Positions 19,296 to 29,028 of a stretch of DNA of 64,000 nt are shown one piece after another. Source of the stretch: Leuconostoc mesenteroides subsp. mesenteroides (GTDB lineage: Bacteria; Bacillota; Bacilli; Lactobacillales; Lactobacillaceae); assembly GCA_009676745.1 (NCBI GenBank), contig CP046062.1:1713317-1777316 (forward strand). The letters run 5' to 3'. The notes below the pieces were generated by a model. That model was not told the DNA's origin. It made no database searches and saw only the letters and a program-made list of their open reading frames with translations. A program made the translations under genes and the position numbers. Each line of letters begins with the position of its first letter. Positions within the stretch are counted from its first letter, which is position 1.

Positions 19296-20052
19296 TATTT
19301 TTATCCTTTGTGAAATAAAGTGAAGCAGCGAGTAATAAGCCACCTAACGTGTTGCCTAGAAATGCTGGCACAAGATTATGCATCATTTGCGCCAATGTAA
19401 TCGTACCATTAAAATACGCAGCCGGTAGCAAGAAAAAATTAGCAATAACATGATTGAACCCAATTAACACAAAAACCATGACTGGAAACCACATACCTAC
19501 TATTTTTCCAATAGCATCCTTAGCAACCATTCCTAAGTATACCCCCATTGCCACCAACCAATTTGCACCGATTGCTGAAATGAAAATCATCGGCATATTT
19601 GACGTTACTTTAGCCATTGCCATTGTCGCAACTTGTTTACCATAAATATCTACCTCAGTCAGTCCTAAATAGTGGCCAAAAATATAGGCGAATAAAATCG
19701 CACCAAGTCCGTTCAGCAAAGTTATAATTATGACTTCAAAAAAATAACGTAACCAATCCAAATTACGATTCAAAGCACCGTAACCAAGAATAAACATATT
19801 TCCAGTGGCTAGCTCTTGTCCAGTAAACACAATCATAATTAGTCCGACCGGAAATAAAGATGCACCGACCAAGGAGACAAGGGGCGAATGAATAGCAGTT
19901 AGTGGTGCCATTGCACGAATTGCTGCTAAAAATCCTAAGGAAATGGCAACTCCACCTAGTATTCCCAGCGTCAGTTTCTTCCTGAGAGGATAGCCAACTT
20001 TTCTTCGGGCAGTGTCAACCAGCAATGCTTGCATTTCATCGTTTGTGTGCAT
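19288..20052 (-). CDS. Formate/nitrite transporter (FNT) family channel
   Basis: About 254 aa from the second of two close ATGs (20052; GGAG lies 6 nt upstream). Six hydrophobic segments and the FNT-type sequences GLGAILFAY and the second-half NWLVAMGVYLG support a pentameric FNT channel for small monovalent acids such as formate, nitrite or lactate. The substrate is not decided by sequence. Its 3' end overlaps purB, an unusual partner, which implies co-transcription. Confidence 0.85.
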   Translation of the reverse strand: MHTNDEMQALLVDTARRKVGYPLRKKLTLGILGGVAISLGFLAAIRAMAPLTAIHSPLVSLVGASLFPVGLIMIVFTGQELATGNMFILGYGALNRNLDWLRYFFEVIIITLLNGLGAILFAYIFGHYLGLTEVDIYGKQVATMAMAKVTSNMPMIFISAIGANWLVAMGVYLGMVAKDAIGKIVGMWFPVMVFVLIGFNHVIANFFLLPAAYFNGTITLAQMMHNLVPAFLGNTLGGLLLAASLYFTKDKNNA

Positions 20053-20147
20053 ATTCATCTCCAGAATAACTTTATTTAATTTTCTCTACTCAATCATTTT
20101 ACCAGTTCTTTTACAAGTTGCGTTCGTAATTAAATTAGTATTTTCTC

Positions 20148-20180
20148 ACAAAAACAAAAAAGGTTCGGTTTATCCGAACG
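20148..20180 (-). terminator. Terminator after the aquaglyceroporin gene
   Basis: GTTCGG (20163-20168) and CCGAAC (20174-20179) form the stem; the A-rich stretch to the left is a T-run in minus-strand RNA. It lies downstream of the MIP channel gene and upstream of the FNT gene. Confidence 0.8.
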
Positions 20181-20227
20181 AAACAGTACTTTTTATAAAT
20201 TTAATCGAACGTTTGGATTGTAAGCGT

Positions 20228-20947
20228 TCACAACCCTAAATAAAACTTTGAAAACAAGGCAGCAAAAATTGCACCGACAAATGGTGCTATTCCAGGAACT
20301 AGAATACCGTATTGAAAATCACTGGAAGCTCGTCTTTTCCAAGGAATAATAGTATACGCAATACGTGGCCCCATATCTCGAGCTAGGTTCATTGCAAATC
20401 CTGTCGTACCACCTAGGCCCATGCCAACAGCCCAAACTAAGAAAGCAACAGCTAATGGAACCATTCCCGGAACATCGCCTGCTCTTGCAGAAATAGCTAA
20501 TATTCCTGTCAAAAATACGAATGTCGCAAACATCTCAACAAAAAAATTGCGTGGTAAATTACGAATCGCTGGTGCTGTTGAAAAGATGTTCCGAACGATT
20601 ACTGGATCAATATCTTTTTCAGATAATTTAAATTGATCAGCATACATAATGTAGACAATAATTGAGCCGAAGACACCGCCCAATACTTCTACCAAACTAA
20701 CAATTAAGAAATACTCAAAATGAATATTTCCTAAAACAAATTGGGCCATTGCCATTGCAGGGTTAATATAAACTTCTCCGAAGATAAACAAAACAATTGC
20801 AATTCCAAATCCCCAAGTTGTAATTGAAAACAGATGACCTGAGCCATGATATTTTGTACGATTCAACACTTCATCAGCATGGACGCCAACTCCGAAAATA
20901 ATCATGAGCGCAGTGCCCATAAATTCAGCCAACAATTGATGTATCAT
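20228..20947 (-). CDS. glpF: MIP family aquaglyceroporin
   Basis: 239 aa with six membrane helices and two half-helix boxes: the first is a canonical NPA (INPAMAMA), the second is NLARD in place of NPARD. The Asp after the second box is typical of glycerol-facilitator-type channels. Related lactobacillal channels pass glycerol and lactic acid, so export of fermentation products is plausible (inference). It is monocistronic with its own terminator. Ribosome site TAGGAGATT precedes the ATG. Confidence 0.85.
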   Translation of the reverse strand: MIHQLLAEFMGTALMIIFGVGVHADEVLNRTKYHGSGHLFSITTWGFGIAIVLFIFGEVYINPAMAMAQFVLGNIHFEYFLIVSLVEVLGGVFGSIIVYIMYADQFKLSEKDIDPVIVRNIFSTAPAIRNLPRNFFVEMFATFVFLTGILAISARAGDVPGMVPLAVAFLVWAVGMGLGGTTGFAMNLARDMGPRIAYTIIPWKRRASSDFQYGILVPGIAPFVGAIFAALFSKFYLGL

Positions 20948-21001
20948 TTTTAATCTCCTAAGGGGTTGAAAATTTGCATGTGAAGTTTTAGATTACAATC
21001 A

Positions 21002-21033
21002 CCTAGACTATATTAAGGCCTAAAGCCTAGACT
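21002..21033. promoter_or_regulatory. Direct repeat in the glpF-flavodoxin divergent promoter region
   Basis: CCTAGACT occurs twice (21002-21009 and 21026-21033), starts 24 bp apart, in the 213-bp region between the divergent MIP channel and flavodoxin genes. It lies 55-90 bp upstream of the channel start. This could be a regulator-binding site. I do not recognise the factor. Confidence 0.35.
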
Positions 21034-21160
21034 GTAAAGCATTTTCATCAATTTGTCAACAAACCGTCATATTTCTAGTTGCTTTACCAAAACGTAGCTT
21101 TTAATAGTTTAATAAAATGCTATAATTACTTTTGATGATTAAAATAAAGAGGACTATAAA

Positions 21161-21613
21161 ATGAAAGCACAAGTTGTCTATGCAACACTTACTGGAAACA
21201 ATGAAGATGTAGCAGATATTATTATTGAAGCACTTGAAAGTGCTGATATTACGGTAACAAAATCTGAAATTAGTCAAACCGAGGTTGATGAATTAGAAGA
21301 TGTCGATATTGCAGTGGTTGTCCCCTATACATATGATCAGGGCTCACTGCCAGATGAAGGATTAGATTTTTATGATGATTTAGCTGATGCAAATCTTGAG
21401 GGTGTCGTATACGGTGTTGCAGGATCAGGGGATACTTACTATTTAGATGATTATTGCTTAGCAGTACCAAAATTCGAAAAACAGTTTTCACTTACCAACG
21501 CAACTAAAGGTGCAACTGGTGTCAAAATTAATTTAAATCCACAATCAAAAGATATCCCGACACTACAAAAGTTTGCACAAGATTTAATTGCTGCAGCTAA
21601 AAATAAAAAATAA
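21161..21613 (+). CDS. Flavodoxin
   Basis: 150 aa. Short-chain-type flavodoxin: the N-terminal FMN phosphate loop (YATLTGNNEDVAD), the acidic DELEDVDIAVVVPYTYDQG region and the GSGDTYY loop that flanks the isoalloxazine ring. It is very acidic, as expected for an electron carrier. Ribosome site AGAGGAC precedes the ATG. Monocistronic, closed by a strong hairpin. Confidence 0.92.
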   Translation: MKAQVVYATLTGNNEDVADIIIEALESADITVTKSEISQTEVDELEDVDIAVVVPYTYDQGSLPDEGLDFYDDLADANLEGVVYGVAGSGDTYYLDDYCLAVPKFEKQFSLTNATKGATGVKINLNPQSKDIPTLQKFAQDLIAAAKNKK

Positions 21614-21639
21614 AAAGAAGGCATTCATGCCTTCTTTTT
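21612..21639. terminator. Bidirectional terminator, flavodoxin / gtrA
   Basis: A 13-base perfect inverted repeat (21612-21624 and 21627-21639) with GAAGGCAT arms and A/T tails. It ends the flavodoxin transcript and the converging surface-polysaccharide operon, overlapping the last codon of gtrA. Confidence 0.88.
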
Positions 21640-22041
21640 GAATATAACTAATTTACTTAACGCAAAGTTAGAGATAATTACAAAAACATTTTGTATAACA
21701 TTCCAAATTTGAGCATCTTGATTTAACAAGTTAACCCCAAAATAAAAAATAACAAAGCCAACTACCGCAGTAGCAATTCTTGCTACCAAGAACTGAAATA
21801 TCTCATTAATTATTGTCTTAAGGTCGTGAGCTGTCGAGTGAAATACCCACGTCCGGTTTGTAAGATAGGCAAAAAAGATAGACCAAAACCAAGCAAAAAG
21901 ATAAGAAACTGAAGAATTCATATGCCATACTTGAAAGGCCAACCAAAAAGTAATGATGTTAACTAACATTGTTAACCCACCAAATACCATATACAGAATC
22001 GCTTCTTGATACTGATTCAGTAATAACTTTATTTTTTCCAT
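21625..22041 (-). CDS. gtrA: GtrA-like flippase protein
   Basis: 138 aa with four membrane helices, the size and topology of GtrA, thought to flip undecaprenyl-phosphate-linked sugars in cell-surface glycosylation. The FLTNRTWVFHS-like stretch between helices two and three (here AYLTNRTWVFHS) is a family feature. It is the last gene of the surface locus. A matching gtrB and a broken polytopic transferase lie upstream at 25.9-29.0 kb. Confidence 0.88.
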   Translation of the reverse strand: MEKIKLLLNQYQEAILYMVFGGLTMLVNIITFWLAFQVWHMNSSVSYLFAWFWSIFFAYLTNRTWVFHSTAHDLKTIINEIFQFLVARIATAVVGFVIFYFGVNLLNQDAQIWNVIQNVFVIISNFALSKLVIFKKKA

Positions 22042-22080
22042 GAATTTCTCCTAAAAATAAAATGTCCCCCTAAATAGTTA

Positions 22081-22986
22081 CTATTTATTTTCTTTTAAAT
22101 CATTCGCAAATTCAATTATTGGGTTGAATGTTTTACCAGCCCGAAATCCTTTTTTGAAAATATCAAGTTTTTCTTGCTTTCGTTCTGTATTAGAAAACTT
22201 TATTTGGAAATATTCAGCCCACATACGTAATAATGCACGATTACGACGGTAGAAATCACGTTTTTTAGCATAGTATCTTTTATTGCGGTAAGAATAAAAG
22301 TAACGTGGTGTACGGTTTTCATTATCATTAAGTAGACTACTACCTACATTTTCTGCCATTTTGTGAGTCACCTTTGCTCTTGGCACAAAATATCCAGGGG
22401 CAATACGACCAGCACGTTCAGTATATTCAATATCATCACCCCAAATAAAGAAGTCGGTGATAGGCAAACCAATTTTTTTAACTACTTCACGTTTCATTAA
22501 TAATGAAACAAAAGTTGCATTTTGTAGTTGCACAGGCTCCACTTGATCCTCTGGAATTACTTTCAAACGATTCATTGGTGCTGGTTGATTCATTAAAGCA
22601 CGATGGCCATCAGTCCAACGAACATCACTAGACAAGAAACCGAACTGATCTTGCGTATCCGCAAAATTCAACAACTCAGTTAACGTATCTGGATGCACAA
22701 CAGTATCATCATCCATCAACCAAACAAAGTCATCGGTTGTGTGCTCCATAAAGTAACGTACACCTTTATTAAAACCGCCAGCACCACCAATGTTTTCTGA
22801 CAACCGCACATATTCAATTTGGTTACCAAGTGAAGTTAGATACTCTTGCGTATCTGATTTACTATTATTATCAACAACAATAATATGTGAGAGTTTGGTA
22901 TCTTGGGTCTGCAAACTTTCAATTACCTCTTTTAGAAGAGTAAGACGATTAAACGTTACAATCACTGCACTGACATTCTGAGACAT
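22081..22986 (-). CDS. GT2 glycosyltransferase, probable galactofuranosyl/rhamnosyl transferase
   Basis: 301 aa, soluble GT-A fold. The N-terminal AVIVTFNR, VDNNSKSDT and the metal-binding WLMDDDTVVHPDT are clear. The ENIGGAGGFNKG and DFFIWGDDIEYTERA segments resemble the GlfT1/WbbL-type branch that uses UDP-galactofuranose or dTDP-rhamnose. With a UDP-galactopyranose mutase gene in the same locus, galactofuranosyl transfer is the better guess, but it is an inference. Confidence 0.85.
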   Translation of the reverse strand: MSQNVSAVIVTFNRLTLLKEVIESLQTQDTKLSHIIVVDNNSKSDTQEYLTSLGNQIEYVRLSENIGGAGGFNKGVRYFMEHTTDDFVWLMDDDTVVHPDTLTELLNFADTQDQFGFLSSDVRWTDGHRALMNQPAPMNRLKVIPEDQVEPVQLQNATFVSLLMKREVVKKIGLPITDFFIWGDDIEYTERAGRIAPGYFVPRAKVTHKMAENVGSSLLNDNENRTPRYFYSYRNKRYYAKKRDFYRRNRALLRMWAEYFQIKFSNTERKQEKLDIFKKGFRAGKTFNPIIEFANDLKENK

Positions 22987-22996
22987 ATTGTTTTCC

Positions 22997-23869
22997 TTAA
23001 TTCAAAAATATTGTTAAATTTACAACTAATGTTAGTATAAACAAAAAACCAACGGTCGTGTAGAAAAAAATTTTTTTAGACATATTCCATTTTACATGAA
23101 TCGTCACAAAATCTAATAAGAATTCAATGAGTTTTATTGCAGCGATCAAACCAAAAACAGAAATAAATATATTTTCTGCTCGGCCGTAACTAAAGTATAC
23201 ACCACTCATTTTAGCAGCGATTATTGTAACCATGCTTCCTATCACAATCCAAATAATCCGCATTTTAGTAGATTTGACAATAATACTATCGTTAATGAGG
23301 AGCAAACCTGTTCCGAGTAATGCTGCATTTAAACTGAATGGTAGATCAATGATTTTGCCTATATATTGAGACACAATCATTAAGGCTATTGCAATAATAA
23401 TCAATAAGCGCTTATCAGCAATTTTTTGATGTACATAATGAGCTAATTTCATCGTAATGGGTGTCATCATTAAAAACCAACCAATTGGGTATTTTGTCCA
23501 GACTTCCCCCAAAGGCGTATGCAAATTCTCCTCATTACCAAGTGCACCGGCAGTGATAGCATCCCACCAGTTTCCCATGGCAAATTGGAATGGTGCACGC
23601 ACAGTGATTATCTGCAATGTGATCAAAAATCCAATGACCGCTAATATGGTTGAAACCAATAAATAACAATCAAAGATGTCACCTGGCTTACGATTCTCCA
23701 ATAATGTCAATTGTGAAAAGCCAACCAGGAGTAAAGGCCAAGAAAAGTAACTCACTAGCTTGCCTAATCCATGAAAAGCATGTAAATCACCTGCAACTCT
23801 TGTTAAATATACAACGCCAATTAAAGCAATAATAACCATTAAGAAGGCGTTTAAATATTTTTTTGTCAT
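22997..23869 (-). CDS. Polytopic membrane protein of the surface locus
   Basis: 290 aa, about nine hydrophobic segments. I do not recognise it with confidence. The overall layout faintly resembles acyltransferase-3-type or polymerase-type membrane proteins, but I cannot find the catalytic His of the former. It abuts the LtaS-like gene (1 bp) and the GT2 gene (10 bp), so it belongs to the same operon and probably modifies or exports the same polymer. Confidence 0.6.
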   Translation of the reverse strand: MTKKYLNAFLMVIIALIGVVYLTRVAGDLHAFHGLGKLVSYFSWPLLLVGFSQLTLLENRKPGDIFDCYLLVSTILAVIGFLITLQIITVRAPFQFAMGNWWDAITAGALGNEENLHTPLGEVWTKYPIGWFLMMTPITMKLAHYVHQKIADKRLLIIIAIALMIVSQYIGKIIDLPFSLNAALLGTGLLLINDSIIVKSTKMRIIWIVIGSMVTIIAAKMSGVYFSYGRAENIFISVFGLIAAIKLIEFLLDFVTIHVKWNMSKKIFFYTTVGFLFILTLVVNLTIFLN

Positions 23870-23870
23870 T

Positions 23871-25778
23871 TTATTTCACTTTCTGGAAAAATTTCGTTTT
23901 TAGTAAATAGTTTTTGCCTGTCGTAATATCATATTGCACGAGTTTAAAATCTCTCACAATTTTTTGTTGTTCTGTCGTCAAAGATTGTTCATTAATATTT
24001 TTTCCGTTTTTATCAATAAATGACAATTTACCATTATCATCACGTTTATAGTTATTAATTGTCGGCACTTTTTCAAGCAATTCAGTTTTCAATGCCCAGT
24101 ACGGATCAACCTGCATATTATTCATTTTAAGCACCATTGCAGTAAAATCAGATGGGTCTGCATACTTTTCTGAAACATCAACTGTACCATTGGCCTTTTT
24201 GGCTGCATCATTTTGCCAAATAAAATAGGGTGTTGAATGTGCCGATAAAGCATCTGTAGATGTGTTGACAAAACTAAATATTCCTGGCCAATGATCCCCA
24301 TACCAAACCAATGTGACCGGCCGCTGTAATTTATTTAGCTTATCAAGAAATGCTTGTGTAGCATTATCGGTGTAATGAAGTCCCTGCAGATAAGATTCTA
24401 TCGTATCCAAATCTGCATTCGAATCAGTTGGTTCAATAACATTGTAATCACGTTTGGAAAATGTCCAAGGTGTATGATTTTGCATTGTTAATAATTGAAT
24501 AAATTGGCTGTCGTTACCATCACTAATTTTAGAAAGTACATTTTTATATGCGGAATTATCACTAGCATGATTACCACCACCGACTGAAGCTGTATATTTA
24601 ACTGGTGTATCACTATCCGTTGTATAGAAATAATTAATACCCATATTTTTGTAAACAGCACGTCGATTGTAAAATGAACCTACATATGGATGGACAACAA
24701 TTTTTTTATCGAATTGTCCAGTAACCGTTGATTCTTCGTTAATACTACTTGTTAGCTGTGAATACGGCATTGTAATTGTTGGCTTGTAGGCTGTAATATT
24801 AAATCCTGTCAATGTAGAATATTCAATTCCTGCAGTACCACCGCCATAACCTGAAGAAACCATATGACCTGAACTTGTAGTGTTCATAGTATTATTAAGC
24901 TTTTTTAAGGGATTATCACTAATTGTCAATCCTGGTACATAACTTGGTTTTGTCAACGATTCACTAAGCGTATAAATAACTGTTTGGTTATTAAAATTTG
25001 TATTTTTTCGTGTTGCATTAATACTTTTTGCTTCGCTTTGATACTTTTTTATAAGCTTATTCATTGTAACCTGGCTATAATTCTTCGGCTGTTCCATGGC
25101 ATCTGTTGTCCGTGAATTGAGTAACGCGACAATTCCACCATTAGAAACAGCATCATACAGTGAATCCCATACTTTAGGATCATCACCAAGTTTCATAAAT
25201 GTTTCTTTGTTTTGATCAGAGTTTATTTGGAAGAAAGGCACTAACGACAACATAGAAATAACCATTAATACTGCACGCCAGCGAATTGACTTAAAGACAA
25301 TCCATTTACTACGACGATAAATGATGAAAAGCAACACCACCATAATAATTAAAACTACCACAAAAGCTACTACTAATTTGATATCTAACATCCCAATCAA
25401 ATTGCCCAAAGCAGTCACTTCTTGTAGACTCGCCTCCGTTATTGCTTCCTGTCTGACACTAATCAATTGATATTCAGCAATCGTTGTGATGGCTGTTAAA
25501 ACCGACATTACAATGATTGTTACCGGTATCCGATTACTAATGAGCGTGATAAGCCACATTAATATCATTAGAACTAACACGTTTATGCCGGCCGAAGTCG
25601 TTTGATTAATGACAAATTGGATACCATTTGTCCAAGCACTACGCCCCCAATCACCGGTTCCATACTCGGGATTAGTGGTCATTACTCCAACTTGAATAAT
25701 ATAAAGTGATACTATGGCTAACCACAGGAACAAAAAATTAAGTCGTAAAAATTTAAATATTTTATACTTTGTCTTCAT
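23871..25778 (-). CDS. LtaS-like phosphoglycerol transferase (sulfatase fold)
   Basis: About 635 aa from the ATG at 25778 (a longer frame reaches 25817). Five N-terminal membrane helices (about 1-200) are followed by an extracellular sulfatase-type domain. The segment GGGTAGIEYSTLTGF holds the Thr nucleophile of LtaS-type enzymes, and YGDHWPG and the later HSTPYFIW supply metal ligands. LtaS enzymes move glycerol phosphate from phosphatidylglycerol to glycolipids or polymers. In this locus it may decorate the polysaccharide with glycerol phosphate rather than make bulk lipoteichoic acid (inference). Confidence 0.85.
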   Translation of the reverse strand: MKTKYKIFKFLRLNFLFLWLAIVSLYIIQVGVMTTNPEYGTGDWGRSAWTNGIQFVINQTTSAGINVLVLMILMWLITLISNRIPVTIIVMSVLTAITTIAEYQLISVRQEAITEASLQEVTALGNLIGMLDIKLVVAFVVVLIIMVVLLFIIYRRSKWIVFKSIRWRAVLMVISMLSLVPFFQINSDQNKETFMKLGDDPKVWDSLYDAVSNGGIVALLNSRTTDAMEQPKNYSQVTMNKLIKKYQSEAKSINATRKNTNFNNQTVIYTLSESLTKPSYVPGLTISDNPLKKLNNTMNTTSSGHMVSSGYGGGTAGIEYSTLTGFNITAYKPTITMPYSQLTSSINEESTVTGQFDKKIVVHPYVGSFYNRRAVYKNMGINYFYTTDSDTPVKYTASVGGGNHASDNSAYKNVLSKISDGNDSQFIQLLTMQNHTPWTFSKRDYNVIEPTDSNADLDTIESYLQGLHYTDNATQAFLDKLNKLQRPVTLVWYGDHWPGIFSFVNTSTDALSAHSTPYFIWQNDAAKKANGTVDVSEKYADPSDFTAMVLKMNNMQVDPYWALKTELLEKVPTINNYKRDDNGKLSFIDKNGKNINEQSLTTEQQKIVRDFKLVQYDITTGKNYLLKTKFFQKVK

Positions 25779-25888
25779 TTTATTTTCCATTCTAAAAAAA
25801 GGAACAGCGCTATGCACTCTTCCCCCTAACTAATATAAATTCTATTATACCGTAAAAATTTAATGCTGTCTGCCAAAGTAAGTAAGTA

Positions 25889-28019
25889 CTATACTTTGCT
25901 TTTATTCAAAAACCGTATTTTATCTTTTTTTCGAAATACATACGTAACAATGCATAAAGCAACAAATAATAAAGAAAATATCATATTGTATTGTTTTTTA
26001 GATACAAGTACATTTTGGCTAGAACGAGAAACTGTCATGACTGGCATCAACTCAGGATACCCAGAAATACTTCTGTATAAACTGTTAAAAGAGAAATCAG
26101 CTTTACCTATATCAATAATTCCCTGTGTATAAATCACTTGATCCGTTGGATTAGTCAAAGTTAAAACATATTTCCCCTTTTTCATCGTATTGTCTTTTGT
26201 CTTTCCATTACTGTCAATTTCAATTGGTTCGTGCAACGTAGTATTCAGCAAAGACAACTGAAGTGGCAAATAATTTTTTACTTGTCGTGATGTATTGTCT
26301 GAAGAAATACGATACGCTGAATTATGAAAAACACCAGTATTTTTTGTTGTTTTAACATCAAATGTTATTTTTAATTTTTCATGAGCTTTTATTTTCACAT
26401 CGCTTTGTCCTGCATAAGTCGTATATGGTTGATGAAGCGATATGTTCTTTTTTTCAACTAACTGTGTTGTCAACGAATAATTTGATAAATAACCAAAAAC
26501 TAGCAAACCCATACTTATAGTAAAATATCTCATTGCATCTTGTTTTAATACACCACCAAATCGACTAACCACTCTCGCAGTGTCTAGTTCAGATAACGCA
26601 TAGGAAAAAATAAATATAGCAAGCGGTACTGCTAATAAACTGTATCGATCTCTAACTTCCCACAAGCCCACTTGGAAAGCAAAAACGCCTAATACACCCA
26701 ATACACTAAATAACACTACTGGTGGAATTGAACGATTATTTTTGAAATAGCGCCAAAGAAATGCAAAAATCATTATGTTTAATAATATGTAGAAGAATTG
26801 AAAAATATTTACTAGAGTCACACCAAATCGTTCTAAAATTGGTTGCTTTAATGTGTTTTTATTCCCGGCGTACCAATAAAAGAAATCCTGTATGGTTAGT
26901 CCCGTACCATACATATATGTTGCTTTTTTTAGAAAATGTTCTGATAAAGAGCCAACTGAATAGTTAAGTAGACGATGTTTGATGGAACTAAGATATAACC
27001 TATTTTTTTCTTTAGGGGGTACGCCCAGGTTGTTCATACAACCAGGCATCATTTCCATCAATTTGTCCGCTTGTGTTTGGATTCAAACCCATATTAATGT
27101 ATCTTGTAGCTGGTGTTACAACCTGACTATTACGTTCATAATGTTGGGTTGTTTGTACAAGGCTAGACCCGAAATACACAATAATCACAGTGATTATTAA
27201 AATAGATATTTGTAACAATTTTTGAAAAACCGTTTGGTCCATCAAAATAATAGTAATCAGTAAAGCAATTATAATCACAACACTATTTTGTCTTAATATG
27301 AAAGTAACAGCTAAATCTAACGATGCCAAGAAAAACCAAAAAAATTTAAACCTTGACTGACTATGCCAAATACGGCAGAGTAGGCCAATTAGTAAGATCA
27401 CTAATGTAGATGAAATACTATCATTATATACCCATTCTGTAAATAATGTTAACGGTAAATATAGCAGTAATGAGAATAACAATATATTTCCCAGTTTAGT
27501 ATTGACGTGCTTTTTTACGGTATAGCTAGTGAAAATAATTGCACCATCCAACATCAATAATTGGATAATGTACGTAGCTCTGAGCTGATTAGCTACGTGA
27601 AAAAAATTAAAAAATCTGTATATAAAACTCCAGAAAATAGCAATGTTTACATTATTAGGATAAATTTTGAAATAATAATTCCAATCAAAAATATTATGTG
27701 ACAAATTTTGCGCTTGAATATAAATATATCCGGTATCTGTAAAAGGTAAATTATGAGTAGATAAAATTATAGCAAACTGAATAAAAATAATTAAACCGAC
27801 AAACAAGTAAAATAAAAATTTTTGCAGCTTTTTAGAAGTATTTTGAACATAATTTAAAAAAATGACTAAAAGTATAAATAACAGAGATGATCCACAAAGC
27901 AAAGTAAAAGAATTAAACAACTGATTTGATGACTGTTGAAAAGTTGCAATCAAAGACACTATAAAAAAGAAAGCAACTCCTATAGCAAGAACTGTTTTGT
28001 TCAATAATTTAAAAATCAC
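25889..28019 (-). pseudogene. Polytopic GT-C-like glycosyltransferase, frameshifted
   Basis: Two overlapping reading frames (27012-28019 and 25889-27061) make one protein of about 709 aa once a single base is removed from the run of five C (forward GGGGG near 27014-27018). The upstream frame ends PGRTP-stop, and the other frame carries straight on as PKEKNRLYL. The total span of 2131 nt is exactly one base over a codon multiple. The first part has about ten membrane helices with a TDTGYIYIQAQ loop like GT39/PMT-type transferases, and the second has an extracellular beta-rich region and a final helix. It lies next to gtrB and probably supplied the GtrS-type transferase. Alternatives are a sequencing error or a slippage-regulated gene. 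Confidence 0.75.
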
Positions 28020-28031
28020 AAAAATTTCCTC

Positions 28032-28985
28032 TTACTTTTCTTCTTTTGTGATATAGATAGGTCTTTTTTTGGTTTCCAAAAAAATAGCAGCCATATAACG
28101 ACCTATAACGCCCAAGCTCAATAATTGAATGCCGCCAATGAACAATACAATCGTTACCATTGATGGCCATCCAGCCACACTATTATTATTAACCAACGCC
28201 CTAATAACTATAAAGGCAGCGCTCATTAGTGACAAAATAAATGAAAATAGTCCTAGCCCCGTTATCACAGTTAAAGGCACCGTGGAAAATGAGACTATTC
28301 CCTCAATAGCATACTTTGTCAATGACCAGAATGACCATGACGTATTCCCCGCAACACGTTCACGATTTTCAAATGGTATATATTTTGTGTTAAAACCGAC
28401 CCAAGTAAAGATTCCCTTGCTAAACCGCTGATTCTCACTTAGCGACAAAATAGCATCTACCATCTGTCGAGTCATGACACGGTAATCTCGTGCGCCATCA
28501 ACAAGGTGTGTTTGACTAATTTTGTTCATCCAAGTATAAAATTGCTCGGAAAACCATGAACGAATTTTTGCCTCACCATTACGATTGGCTCTACGGGTTC
28601 CAACAGCATCATATTCACCGTTTTGAACCTCTCTCAGCATCTCTGGCAAGAGTTCAGGTGGATCTTGCAAATCGACATCCATAACAGCTACATAATCACC
28701 ATCCGCTTGCTGTAGACCAGCATAAAGGCCTGCTTCTTTTCCAAAGTTTCGAGAAAAACTAATATAATGCACATTGTCATTATTTTTAGACAAGTCTCGT
28801 AAAATAGATAGCGTATTATCTGTCGAGCCATCATCAATGAAATGATAATGTACATCAGCAGTCAGATTAGGTTTGAGCTTCTCAATAGTATTATAGAAAA
28901 TGTTGATAGTTGCCTCTTCATTATGAACAGGAACAACTAATGATAATATATGATTCTTTAAGTGTGGTTGGACTGTACTTTCCAT
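28032..28985 (-). CDS. gtrB: GtrB-type undecaprenyl-phosphate glycosyltransferase
   Basis: 317 aa from the ATG at 28985 (AGGGGA 6 nt upstream, better than the ATG at 29000). GT2 domain with LVVPVHNEEATI, DDGSTDNT and the DVDLQDPPEL metal site, then two C-terminal membrane helices (about 230-300), the standard architecture of bactoprenol glucosyltransferases. It makes the lipid-linked sugar for a GtrA flippase and a polytopic transferase, both in this locus. It is 43 bp after glf. Confidence 0.9.
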   Translation of the reverse strand: MESTVQPHLKNHILSLVVPVHNEEATINIFYNTIEKLKPNLTADVHYHFIDDGSTDNTLSILRDLSKNNDNVHYISFSRNFGKEAGLYAGLQQADGDYVAVMDVDLQDPPELLPEMLREVQNGEYDAVGTRRANRNGEAKIRSWFSEQFYTWMNKISQTHLVDGARDYRVMTRQMVDAILSLSENQRFSKGIFTWVGFNTKYIPFENRERVAGNTSWSFWSLTKYAIEGIVSFSTVPLTVITGLGLFSFILSLMSAAFIVIRALVNNNSVAGWPSMVTIVLFIGGIQLLSLGVIGRYMAAIFLETKKRPIYITKEEK

Positions 28986-29028
28986 TATAATTCCCCTCAT
29001 ACTTTATGTACGCCCTGACGGGCTTGAG

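Noticed and set aside
27012..27061. Two separate overlapping membrane-protein genes
   Set aside because: The protein sequence runs on across the frames and the second frame has no ribosome site, so a frameshift in one gene fits better.
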